Source: Paractinoplanes atraurantiacus (GTDB taxonomy: Bacteria > Actinomycetota > Actinomycetes > Mycobacteriales > Micromonosporaceae). From it: 64,000 nucleotides of DNA. Under the pieces are notes generated by a model that ran no database searches, had not been told where the DNA came from, and saw only the letters and a list, made by a program, of their open reading frames with translations. Below are positions 57,822 through 64,000 of the stretch, one piece after another. How positions within the stretch are numbered: the first letter of the stretch is position 1; each line of letters begins with the position of its first letter. The stretch spans positions 62,001-126,000 of the forward strand of contig NZ_OBDY01000009.1 of the NCBI RefSeq assembly GCF_900215205.1, given 5' to 3'. The translations under genes and the position numbers were made by a program.

Positions 57822-58433
57822 CAGCGGCCGCGACGTGGCCCGCGACAGCTCCTCGCGCACGCAGGCGGGCAGCTCGTCGGCGAGCGCGCGCAGCCGCGGG
57901 TAGAGGTCGAGCACGTCCCGGTGCGTCAGCGCGCCGACCCCGATGAGCAGGCCGTTCACCGCGCCCGGGGTGCGCACCAGCTCCGCGCACAGCTCCCGCC
58001 GCCAGCCCGGGTCGTCGACGCGGGTGGCCAGCTCGCGGGCGATCCGGTTGCCGGCCGGCGACGGCTCCTCGGGTGCCGCGTGCCGTCCGGCCCGGGCCGG
58101 GACGGGTGCGAGGCGGCAGGCGATGCCGAGCAGGCGGGCCAGCTCGGGCACGGTCAGCACGTCCAGGCCCTCGGCGCAGGTCTCGCAGAGCCGGTGATAG
58201 GTCGCCGCGTGCACCAGGGTGGCCGGGCGCGGGCACTCGCCGAGCGGCCCGCAGAGCCGGTCCAGGATGATCTCGGCCAGCGTGCCCTCGTGGTCGAAGC
58301 GGCCGACGCCGAAGTACGCGGCGGGAGCGCTGCGGTATCGGGTCAGCGCGTTGCGCGCGCTGGCGTAGTTGCCGGACTCGACGCTGATGCGCGGGGTGCC
58401 GCTTTCGGTGTGCAGGTAGATAAGTCGGAACAT
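57777..58433 (-). CDS. Hypothetical protein, 218 aa
   Basis: Not recognised. It is a soluble, mostly helical protein that begins M-F-R-L-I-Y-L-H-T-E-S-G-T-P-R-I-S-V-E-S-G-N-Y. It has two close Cys (L-C-E-T-C-A) and two others (R-L-C-G, E-C-P-R) that could bind metal. Its start lies inside the 3' part of the upstream small membrane-protein frame (91-base overlap), suggesting coupling. Function unknown. Confidence 0.6.
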   Translation of the reverse strand: MFRLIYLHTESGTPRISVESGNYASARNALTRYRSAPAAYFGVGRFDHEGTLAEIILDRLCGPLGECPRPATLVHAATYHRLCETCAEGLDVLTVPELARLLGIACRLAPVPARAGRHAAPEEPSPAGNRIARELATRVDDPGWRRELCAELVRTPGAVNGLLIGVGALTHRDVLDLYPRLRALADELPACVREELSRATSRPLSPAGVAGLRLGLSH

Positions 58434-58693
58434 CTCGATCGCTCCCGGTGGTGCAGCGAACCGTCGTCGACCGGAGATACGGGTGTGGTGGCGCGGGAGT
58501 TCAAAATCCGCAGCGCGTCGTAGGTGACCGCGTGCAGCGCGTAGAAACCGGCCGTGATGATGATCAGCATCATTATCAGCACCGCGCCGACCGCGCCGTC
58601 GAGACCGCGCCAGGCCACCGGGAGCACTGCGACTCCGAGCACAAATGCCGCCTGACCTGCGGCCTCGGCGCAGCGCAGTGGATCAAATGTCAT
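58343..58693 (-). CDS. Small membrane protein, 116 aa
   Basis: Starts at the ATG at 58693 with GGGTGAGG upstream. Two hydrophobic helices (A-A-F-V-L-G-V-A-V-L-P-V-A-W and A-V-L-I-M-M-L-I-I-I-T-A-G-F-Y-A-L) are followed by a polar tail. The tail overlaps the next gene, so the functional protein may be the first ~85 residues only. Unknown function; small two-helix proteins of this type often modulate membrane enzymes. Confidence 0.5.
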   Translation of the reverse strand: MTFDPLRCAEAAGQAAFVLGVAVLPVAWRGLDGAVGAVLIMMLIIITAGFYALHAVTYDALRILNSRATTPVSPVDDGSLHHRERSRCSDLSTCTPKAAPRASASSPATTPARATR

Positions 58694-58800
58694 AACCTCA
58701 CCCTTCCGGGTGTAGCTGTTTCGCGCCTCTGCCTGGAGCGGGAGTTCGACTACGACTTTCGGTAGAGGGACGTAGCGTGGATCTTGAGGAGGACGCCCGC

Positions 58801-59589
58801 GTGACCGTGTTGCCAGCGCTCATGTACCACTCCGTGTCAGCTGTCGGTGGCCCGATGCGTGATCTCGCCGTGCCGCCGGAGCTGCTGCGGGAGCAGTTGA
58901 GCGCGCTCGGCGAGGCCGGTTACCGCCTGGTCGGCCTGACCGAGGCGCTCGAGCTGCTCGACCGGGGCAGCACCGAGAGGCTGGTCGCGGTCACGTTCGA
59001 CGACGGCTACCGCGACTTCCTCACCCAGGGCGTGCCCATCCTGAAGGAGACCGGGACCGGGGCGACCCTGTACGCGTCGGTCGGCCACCTAGGCGGCACG
59101 GCGGGCTGGCTCGGGCCGTGGGCGCCCGACTTCGGGCCGATGCTGACCTGGGACGAGCTGGCCGAGGTGCGGGACGCGGGTGTCGAGATCGGCAACCACA
59201 GCATGATCCACCATCCGCTGGACGTGCTGCCGCCGGCGCAGCTCCGTGACGAGATCGTCAACAGCCATCAGCAGCTCGAGCAACGGCTTCAGACGCGGGT
59301 ACGGTCGTTCGCCTACCCGCACGGCTACAACAGCCGCCGCGTCCGCGACCTGGTGGCGTCGCTCGACTACGACAACGCCACCGAGGTCGGCCGCCGCCTG
59401 CACACCCCGGCCGAGAAACGCCTGGCCGTGCCCCGCCTCCAGCCCACCCCCGACCACAGCGGCGCCGCCCTCGTCGAGCTCGTCCGTACCGGCGAGACCG
59501 GCCTGGTGCCGAAGGTGAAGCAGATCGCCCAGCCCGGCTGGCGGGTCGCGCGCAAGGTCGCCCGGACGTTCGGAAAGAACCTGACATGA
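58801..59589 (+). CDS. Polysaccharide deacetylase
   Basis: 262 aa from the GTG at 58801, supported by AGGAGG 8 bases upstream; a GTG at 58777 is less good. NodB-type motifs: V-T-F-D-D-G-Y-R-D-F (metal Asp pair), N-H-S-M-I-H-H-P-L and F-A-Y-P-H-G. No signal peptide is seen, so it may act on a cytosolic or lipid-linked glycan. It overlaps the next gene by ATGA and starts a three-gene exopolysaccharide-processing operon. Confidence 0.88.
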   Translation: MTVLPALMYHSVSAVGGPMRDLAVPPELLREQLSALGEAGYRLVGLTEALELLDRGSTERLVAVTFDDGYRDFLTQGVPILKETGTGATLYASVGHLGGTAGWLGPWAPDFGPMLTWDELAEVRDAGVEIGNHSMIHHPLDVLPPAQLRDEIVNSHQQLEQRLQTRVRSFAYPHGYNSRRVRDLVASLDYDNATEVGRRLHTPAEKRLAVPRLQPTPDHSGAALVELVRTGETGLVPKVKQIAQPGWRVARKVARTFGKNLT

Positions 59590-60548
59590 ACCGCCGCCGC
59601 CTGCTCGGCCTGTCCGCGCTGGCCGCCCTCCCCCTGGCCGGCTGCAAGACGTACCGCTCGGACGAGGTGCCGCCGCCGATCGGGTCGCCGCCGGCGCCGT
59701 CGCCGAGCGCCACGTCATCGGCCGGCCGGAGCAGCAGGGTGCTGCTCGGGGCGTACACCCAGCTCAAGGGTTTGACCACGGCCGAGGGAATCGCCCTGCG
59801 CAAGAAACAGCTCGGCCGTCCCGAGCGGATCGTGCACCGCTTCTACTCGTGGACCGACGCGCTGCCGACCTCGCTGCCGTACGTCACGTCGGCCAGCACG
59901 GTGATGGTCTCGTGGCGCGGTCCGTACTACAAGCAGGTCAACAACGGCTCGTCGGACAAGCTGATCGCCAAGGCGGCCCGCCGGATGGCGCAGCGCAAGG
60001 TCCCGACCATGCTGCGCTGGGCCTGGGACATGAACCGGGACTACTACCAGTGGGGCGGGCCCTCGAACGACCAGGACGCGGCGGGGTACGTGACGGCGTA
60101 CCGGCGGATCCACAAGATCTTCGGCGACGAGGGCGCGGACAACGTGAGCTGGGTCTGGAGCCCGAACTGGAACTCCTACCCCGACGAGGACTGGAACGCC
60201 TTTCCGAACTACTACCCCGGTGACGAGTACGTGGACTGGGCCGGCGTCTCCGGCTACGCCGAGGACCAGACGCCGGGCGAGATGTTCGACCAGTTCTACG
60301 AGACGTACTCGGCCCGCAAGCCCATCATGATCACCGAGGTCGCCGTCACCGACCGCGGCGGCAGCACGAAACCCGACTGGATCAACGCCTTCCACCAGTG
60401 GATGAAGAGCCGTCCGGCGGTCGGCGCGGTCTGCTGGTTCGACACCGACATCCATCCCGGCTCCACCGAGAAGTGGCGCATCGACTCGACCGCCGCCTCG
60501 CTGAAGGCGTACCAGGCGATGTCGGCCGACCCCCTCTTCGCCGGGTGA
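59586..60548 (+). CDS. GH26-like glycosidase lipoprotein
   Basis: 320 aa. It has a twin-arginine-like/lipoprotein signal ending L-A-G-C (lipid Cys20), a Ser/Pro linker, then a TIM barrel of the GH26 type. The nucleophile strand K-P-I-M-I-T-E-V-A-V is present. The acid/base segment is W-A-W-D-M-N-R-D-Y-Y-Q-W, with Asp where GH26 enzymes usually have Glu in H-E-M-N. Activity may be altered. It is anchored outside the membrane and may trim beta-mannan-type exopolysaccharide. Confidence 0.8.
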   Translation: MNRRRLLGLSALAALPLAGCKTYRSDEVPPPIGSPPAPSPSATSSAGRSSRVLLGAYTQLKGLTTAEGIALRKKQLGRPERIVHRFYSWTDALPTSLPYVTSASTVMVSWRGPYYKQVNNGSSDKLIAKAARRMAQRKVPTMLRWAWDMNRDYYQWGGPSNDQDAAGYVTAYRRIHKIFGDEGADNVSWVWSPNWNSYPDEDWNAFPNYYPGDEYVDWAGVSGYAEDQTPGEMFDQFYETYSARKPIMITEVAVTDRGGSTKPDWINAFHQWMKSRPAVGAVCWFDTDIHPGSTEKWRIDSTAASLKAYQAMSADPLFAG

Positions 60549-61900
60549 GCGGAACGCACCGCGCCGGTGGCCCCGGCCGCCGGTGGCTCATCCTGCTCGC
60601 CGTTCTGCTGCTCGGTGCCGTCGCCGCCGGCGGATATCGCCTCTTCTTCCACGAGGGCCCACCGGACGTCGACGCCGCCGGCCCGGGCTATTGGGTCTCG
60701 ACACGCGGCACCGACGACGCCGACGGCTCCCCCGAGCACCCCTGGCGGTCGATCGCGCACGCGGTCGAGGTGGCGCCGGCCGGTGCCAAGATCTTCGTTC
60801 GGGACGGCACGTACGACCCGTTCACCGTCGCCCGGCCCAACCTGACCGTGATGAGCGCGCCGAAGGAGCACGCGACCGTCAAGGGCGTGTCCGGGGTCCG
60901 CGACGGCATTCTGGTCGCGGCGAGCGGGACGACCATCGCCGATCTGACCGTACGGGGGTGCGTGCCCAAGCCGAACGCGGACGTGGACATCACCGGCGAC
61001 CACGGCAGCGGCATCCGCGTGCACAAGACCAGCGACGTCACGGTCAGCGGCGTGACCGTGCGGGACAGCCACGGCACGAACTCGGCCGGCCTCCAGGTCG
61101 GCTGCTACGGCATCCTGGTCACCGACTCGCAGGACGTGCACGTCACCGGCTCGGAGGTCATGCGCAACGGCGCCGGCATCGTGGTCAGCGGCGGCGGGCA
61201 GGGCGTCGTCGTCGACGGCAACAACGTGCACGACCAGGACGTCATCGTGCAGAACAGCACGGCGAAGGACGACGATTTCGGTGGGTACGGGCTGGCCGCG
61301 ACCTTCGTGCAGGCCAACCCGGGACCGGTGTTCCGCAACAACACCGTCCGCGACAACCACGGTCCCTCCTCCGACTACGGCACCGACGGCGGCGGCATCG
61401 AGATCTACGACGCGGCCAACCTGACCATCACCGGCAACACGTTCGAGGCCAACGACGGCGTCCTGGAGACCGGCACCGGCGGTCGCGGCGGCTGTGCGAA
61501 CAACGTCTTCACCGGCAACCGGGCGATCGGCGGCAACGGACCGACCGGCTTCGACAGCGACACCGGCCTCGTGCTGCGGTGCGCGGCCGGCAACACGGTC
61601 AGCAACAACAACTTCAGCGGCATGCAGAAGTTCACGTTCCTGCTGGCCACGGGCAGCGACTTCGCCGGCAGCATCGAGGGCCTGAAGATCACCGGCAACA
61701 CCGTCTTCCGCAACTCCGGCACGGTCGTCTACCGCCTCCAGATCGACAGCGGCAAGCCGAACCTGACGATCGACGACAACACGTACCAGACCGGCGAGAA
61801 CGCGTTCGCGGTGCTGAACGGGACGACGTCGGAGACCAACGTCCCTTACGACCAGTGGCGGTCTACGACCAAGTTCGACGCCCACTCGACGATGCAGTGA
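60545..61900 (+). CDS. Right-handed parallel beta-helix protein
   Basis: 451 aa from the GTG at 60545, overlapping the GH26-like stop by GTGA. An N-terminal signal-anchor (W-L-I-L-L-A-V-L-L-L-G-A-V-A-A) is followed by pectate-lyase-like coils with repeated I-T-G-N, V-D-G-N-N-V and F-R-N-N-T-V-R-D-N ladders. Such proteins bind, lyse or epimerise polysaccharides. With the deacetylase and glycosidase it suggests maturation of a secreted glycan. The 3' end overlaps the convergent regulator by 38 bases. Confidence 0.85.
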   Translation: MSGTHRAGGPGRRWLILLAVLLLGAVAAGGYRLFFHEGPPDVDAAGPGYWVSTRGTDDADGSPEHPWRSIAHAVEVAPAGAKIFVRDGTYDPFTVARPNLTVMSAPKEHATVKGVSGVRDGILVAASGTTIADLTVRGCVPKPNADVDITGDHGSGIRVHKTSDVTVSGVTVRDSHGTNSAGLQVGCYGILVTDSQDVHVTGSEVMRNGAGIVVSGGGQGVVVDGNNVHDQDVIVQNSTAKDDDFGGYGLAATFVQANPGPVFRNNTVRDNHGPSSDYGTDGGGIEIYDAANLTITGNTFEANDGVLETGTGGRGGCANNVFTGNRAIGGNGPTGFDSDTGLVLRCAAGNTVSNNNFSGMQKFTFLLATGSDFAGSIEGLKITGNTVFRNSGTVVYRLQIDSGKPNLTIDDNTYQTGENAFAVLNGTTSETNVPYDQWRSTTKFDAHSTMQ

Positions 61901-62546
61901 CCAGGCCGCTCTCATAGGCGATCACCACCAGTTGCGCCCGGTCGCGGACGTGCAGCTTGGTCATCGCCCGGTTGACGTGGGTCTTCGCGGTCACCGGGCT
62001 GATCACCATGCGGCCGGCGATCTCATCGGTGGACAGGCCCTGGGCGACCAGGGCGACGGCCTCGCGCTCGCGGTTGGTCAGTTCGGCCAGCGGCGGCGGG
62101 CCGGAGGCCAAGGGCCGGGGCTGGTCGACGTAGCGGTCGATCAGCCGGCGCGTGATCGACGGCGCGAGGAGCGCGTCGCCGCGGGCCGCGACCCGTACGG
62201 CGTGCAGGAAATCCTCGGGCTGGACGTCCTTGACCAGAAAACCGGCCGCGCCGGCGCGCAGCGCGTGGAAGACGTATTCCTCGAGCCCGTAGTTGGTCAG
62301 GATGACGACGTGCACCCCGGCCAGCTCGGGGTCGGCCGCGATGCGCCGGGTCGCCTCGACGCCGTCCACGACCGGCATCCGCACGTCCATCAGCGCCACG
62401 TCGGGCCGGTGCCGCCGGGCCAGGGCCAGGGCCTCGACGCCGTCACCGGCCTCGCCGACCACCTCGATGTCGTCCTCAACCTCGAGCAGCGCCCGGAAAC
62501 CGCTGCGGATCAGCGGCTGATCGTCGACGAGCAAGACCTTGATCAT
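61863..62546 (-). CDS. NarL/LuxR-type response regulator
   Basis: 227 aa. The receiver domain has D-D-Q-P near residue 9, phospho-Asp in A-L-M-D-V-R-M-P and Lys in F-L-V-K-D. The LuxR helix-turn-helix (L-T-N-R-E-R-E-A-V-A-L-V-A-Q-G-L-S-T-D-E-I-A) spans ~150-215. It is coupled by ATGA to the upstream histidine kinase and forms its two-component pair. Confidence 0.93.
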   Translation of the reverse strand: MIKVLLVDDQPLIRSGFRALLEVEDDIEVVGEAGDGVEALALARRHRPDVALMDVRMPVVDGVEATRRIAADPELAGVHVVILTNYGLEEYVFHALRAGAAGFLVKDVQPEDFLHAVRVAARGDALLAPSITRRLIDRYVDQPRPLASGPPPLAELTNREREAVALVAQGLSTDEIAGRMVISPVTAKTHVNRAMTKLHVRDRAQLVVIAYESGLVTASSSGRRTWS

Positions 62547-63646
62547 TGTGTACGGTCCAACGGCAGCTCCGCCCGCACCGAGAAGCCCCCGCCGTCGCGC
62601 GGCCCGGCCCGCAGGTCCCCGCCGAGCGCGGTCACCCGCTCGCGCATGCCGAGCAGCCCGACCCCGTTACCAGGTGTGTCTCCCGGGCCGGCGGCACCGT
62701 CGTCGTCGACCTGGATGGTCATCGCCTCGGGCCGGTAGCCGACCCGGACCGACGCCGCGCCGGCCCGTGCGTGCCGCGCGATGTTGGTCAGCGACTCCTG
62801 CACGATCCGGTAGGCGGTGCGGTCGACCGCGTCGGGCACGCCCCGGCGGCGGCCGTCGACCGTGAGGGTGGCGTCGAGCCCGCCCGCGCGGGCCTGCCGC
62901 ACCAGGTCGGGGAGCTGCTCGACCCCGTACGGCGGGAAAAGGTTGTCATCTCGCAGCGCCTCGAGGGTGGCGCGCAGCTCGCGGGAAGCCTCGCGACCGG
63001 CCTCACGAATGGCCAGCAGGGCGTCGGGCACCGGCTCGCCCCGCTTCTCGGCGACGTGCACGGCCGCCTCCGACTGCACCTTGATCACCGAGATCTGGTG
63101 GGTGAGCGAGTCGTGCAGCTCCCGCGCGATGTGCAGCCGCTCCTCACCGGCCCGCCGCCGAGCGATCTCCTCCCGGGTCCGCTCGGCCTCGTCGGCCCGC
63201 CGCTCGGCCTGCCGCAGCGCCTCACCGGCGGCGCCGGCCGCGATCAGCCAGGCCAGCTCGAGAACGCCGCGGGCCCGCACAAAGGCCTCCCCCGCACCGC
63301 CGCTGACCATCGCCGCCACGGGAAGAGCGGCCAATATGACGACGCTGGTCACCACGGTGACGAGACGCCGCCCGGCCCGCACGGCCGAATAGACGGCGAC
63401 CAGGTAGGCGACGGCGAAGACATCGAACCCGGCCGCCTGATAGCCGACGGCACACGCCCCGGCACCGGCGAGCGCGACCACGGGCGCCCGGCGGCGCACG
63501 GCGAGCACCAGCCCACCGGCGACCAGCAGACCGTACCCGAGCGGGTTTCCGGCCCCGTTCCCCTCGGCCAGCCCCGCCGTCAGCAGAACCACCGCGATCC
63601 CCACCGCGACCGCCGCGTCCCGGGCATCGATGCGCGCAGAGCCCAT
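62543..63646 (-). CDS. NarL-type sensor histidine kinase (HisKA_3)
   Basis: 367 aa. Four to five hydrophobic helices cover residues ~12-140. The dimerisation/phosphorylation helix has H-I-A-R-E-L-H-D-S-L-T-H-Q-I-S. The HATPase_c domain has D-R-T-A-Y-R-I-V-Q-E-S-L-T-N-I-A-R-H and the G-box G-N-G-V-G-L-L-G-M-R-E-R. The small membrane domain without a large extracellular loop suggests sensing at or within the membrane. No target operon is obvious. Confidence 0.92.
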   Translation of the reverse strand: MGSARIDARDAAVAVGIAVVLLTAGLAEGNGAGNPLGYGLLVAGGLVLAVRRRAPVVALAGAGACAVGYQAAGFDVFAVAYLVAVYSAVRAGRRLVTVVTSVVILAALPVAAMVSGGAGEAFVRARGVLELAWLIAAGAAGEALRQAERRADEAERTREEIARRRAGEERLHIARELHDSLTHQISVIKVQSEAAVHVAEKRGEPVPDALLAIREAGREASRELRATLEALRDDNLFPPYGVEQLPDLVRQARAGGLDATLTVDGRRRGVPDAVDRTAYRIVQESLTNIARHARAGAASVRVGYRPEAMTIQVDDDGAAGPGDTPGNGVGLLGMRERVTALGGDLRAGPRDGGGFSVRAELPLDRTQ

Positions 63647-63787
63647 GCGGGCACCTTAGCCGCGGACCGGACCCGGGCGACTCCTCCCAACGTGGGCACT
63701 TTCCCACCCGGCTACCACGTCCGCAGCAGCCCGGAGTGTCTCCATCGGCACGATGCCCTCCGCCGCACCCGGCGCCAGAATCGGGCC

Positions 63788-64000
63788 ATGACTGCAGACC
63801 GCCTCATCGCCACCGTCGCCGCCCTGCTGGCCCTGGCCGGCGTGATCGCCGGAATCCGCGCCCTGACCCGCCCGGCCCGCCTGCTGCCCCTGTCCGCCGT
63901 GGCCGCCGGCCTCGCCGGCACCTTCACCGGCATCCTGGTCGTCGCCACCGCCGACGGCGGCCCCGGCACCGGCAACGGCGTGGTCGGTGGCTGGGCCGCC
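63788..64000 (+). CDS. DUF6223-like small membrane protein, 3'-truncated
   Basis: The first 71 residues are in the window: M-T-A-D-R-L, then hydrophobic helix 1 (A-A-L-L-A-L-A-G-V-I-A-G-I-R-A-L), a short basic loop and helix 2 (A-A-G-L-A-G-T-F-T-G-I-L-V-V-A-T-A), then a Gly-rich stretch. The pattern matches DUF6223 integral-membrane proteins. The end lies outside the window. It is divergent from the histidine kinase. Confidence 0.65.
   Translation, partial: MTADRLIATVAALLALAGVIAGIRALTRPARLLPLSAVAAGLAGTFTGILVVATADGGPGTGNGVVGGWAA

Overview
The window is very GC-rich DNA with strong G/C preference at third codon positions, frequent GTG starts (and one well-supported TTG start), 4-base ATGA/GTGA gene overlaps and Tat/lipoprotein exports. 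Its gene content fits a filamentous actinomycete: a SARP/AfsR-type regulator, a soluble Ser/Thr kinase, SNF2 with a SWIM protein, UspA, DUF5990 and an ArsR-ArsC fusion. An Actinoplanes/Micromonosporaceae origin is my inference from gene style; no rRNA or tRNA is present to fix it. No insertion sequence, integrase, prophage or CRISPR array was seen.

Layout. 1-12.6 kb: the 3' end of a long Pro/Ser/Ala-rich protein; a minus-strand operon (nitronate monooxygenase, FAD oxidoreductase, SDR, EamA exporter) divergent from a LysR regulator; an unusual zinc-ribbon SDR; a 915-aa BTAD/NB-ARC/TPR regulator. 12.6-24.6 kb is the most accessory part. It holds a two-gene cassette in which a large STAND-like protein carries an N-terminal RHIM-like amyloid motif and its partner, a nucleoside-phosphorylase-fold protein, carries the matching motif at its extreme C-terminus. 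It also holds a Tat-exported amidohydrolase coupled to a tandem-repeat ORF, a decayed HAD hydrolase, a secreted protein made of a nearly perfect internal duplication, a VapBC-like toxin-antitoxin pair and two unknown proteins.

24.6-31.5 kb: SWIM and SNF2 genes, DUF5990, ATP-grasp and esterase genes in a tightly overlapping minus-strand operon, then a STAS protein. 31.6-36.3 kb: an amino-acid permease and UspA operon, followed by a segment bracketed by about 40-bp direct repeats of the uspA 3' end; it contains a small basic protein and a HigBA-type module whose toxin is broken. 36.3-42 kb: SDR, kinase, GntR regulator, M20 peptidase, stand-alone receiver, beta-propeller protein, sulfotransferase and a 53-aa cysteine-rich protein.

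42.4-48 kb: three family-2 glycosyltransferases and a 796-aa polytopic membrane protein form a surface-glycan operon. 48-50.2 kb: an ArsR-ArsC fusion, a VOC protein and a ChrA transporter form an oxyanion-resistance operon with a palindromic operator. 50.3-57.3 kb: a repeat-bearing unknown protein, dihydrolipoyl dehydrogenase, a RibD-like deaminase with a roughly 396-residue Pro-rich N-terminus, a metallophosphoesterase and a P-loop kinase. 57.4-64 kb: small unknown and membrane proteins, an exopolysaccharide-processing operon (deacetylase, GH26-like lipoprotein, beta-helix protein), a NarL-type two-component pair and the start of a DUF6223-like gene.

The strongest lead for an undescribed system is the amyloid-motif pair at 13.1-17.3 kb. 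Its two motifs match residue for residue across unrelated proteins. This suggests that a sensor with a degenerate P-loop templates assembly of a nucleotide- or nucleoside-cleaving effector.
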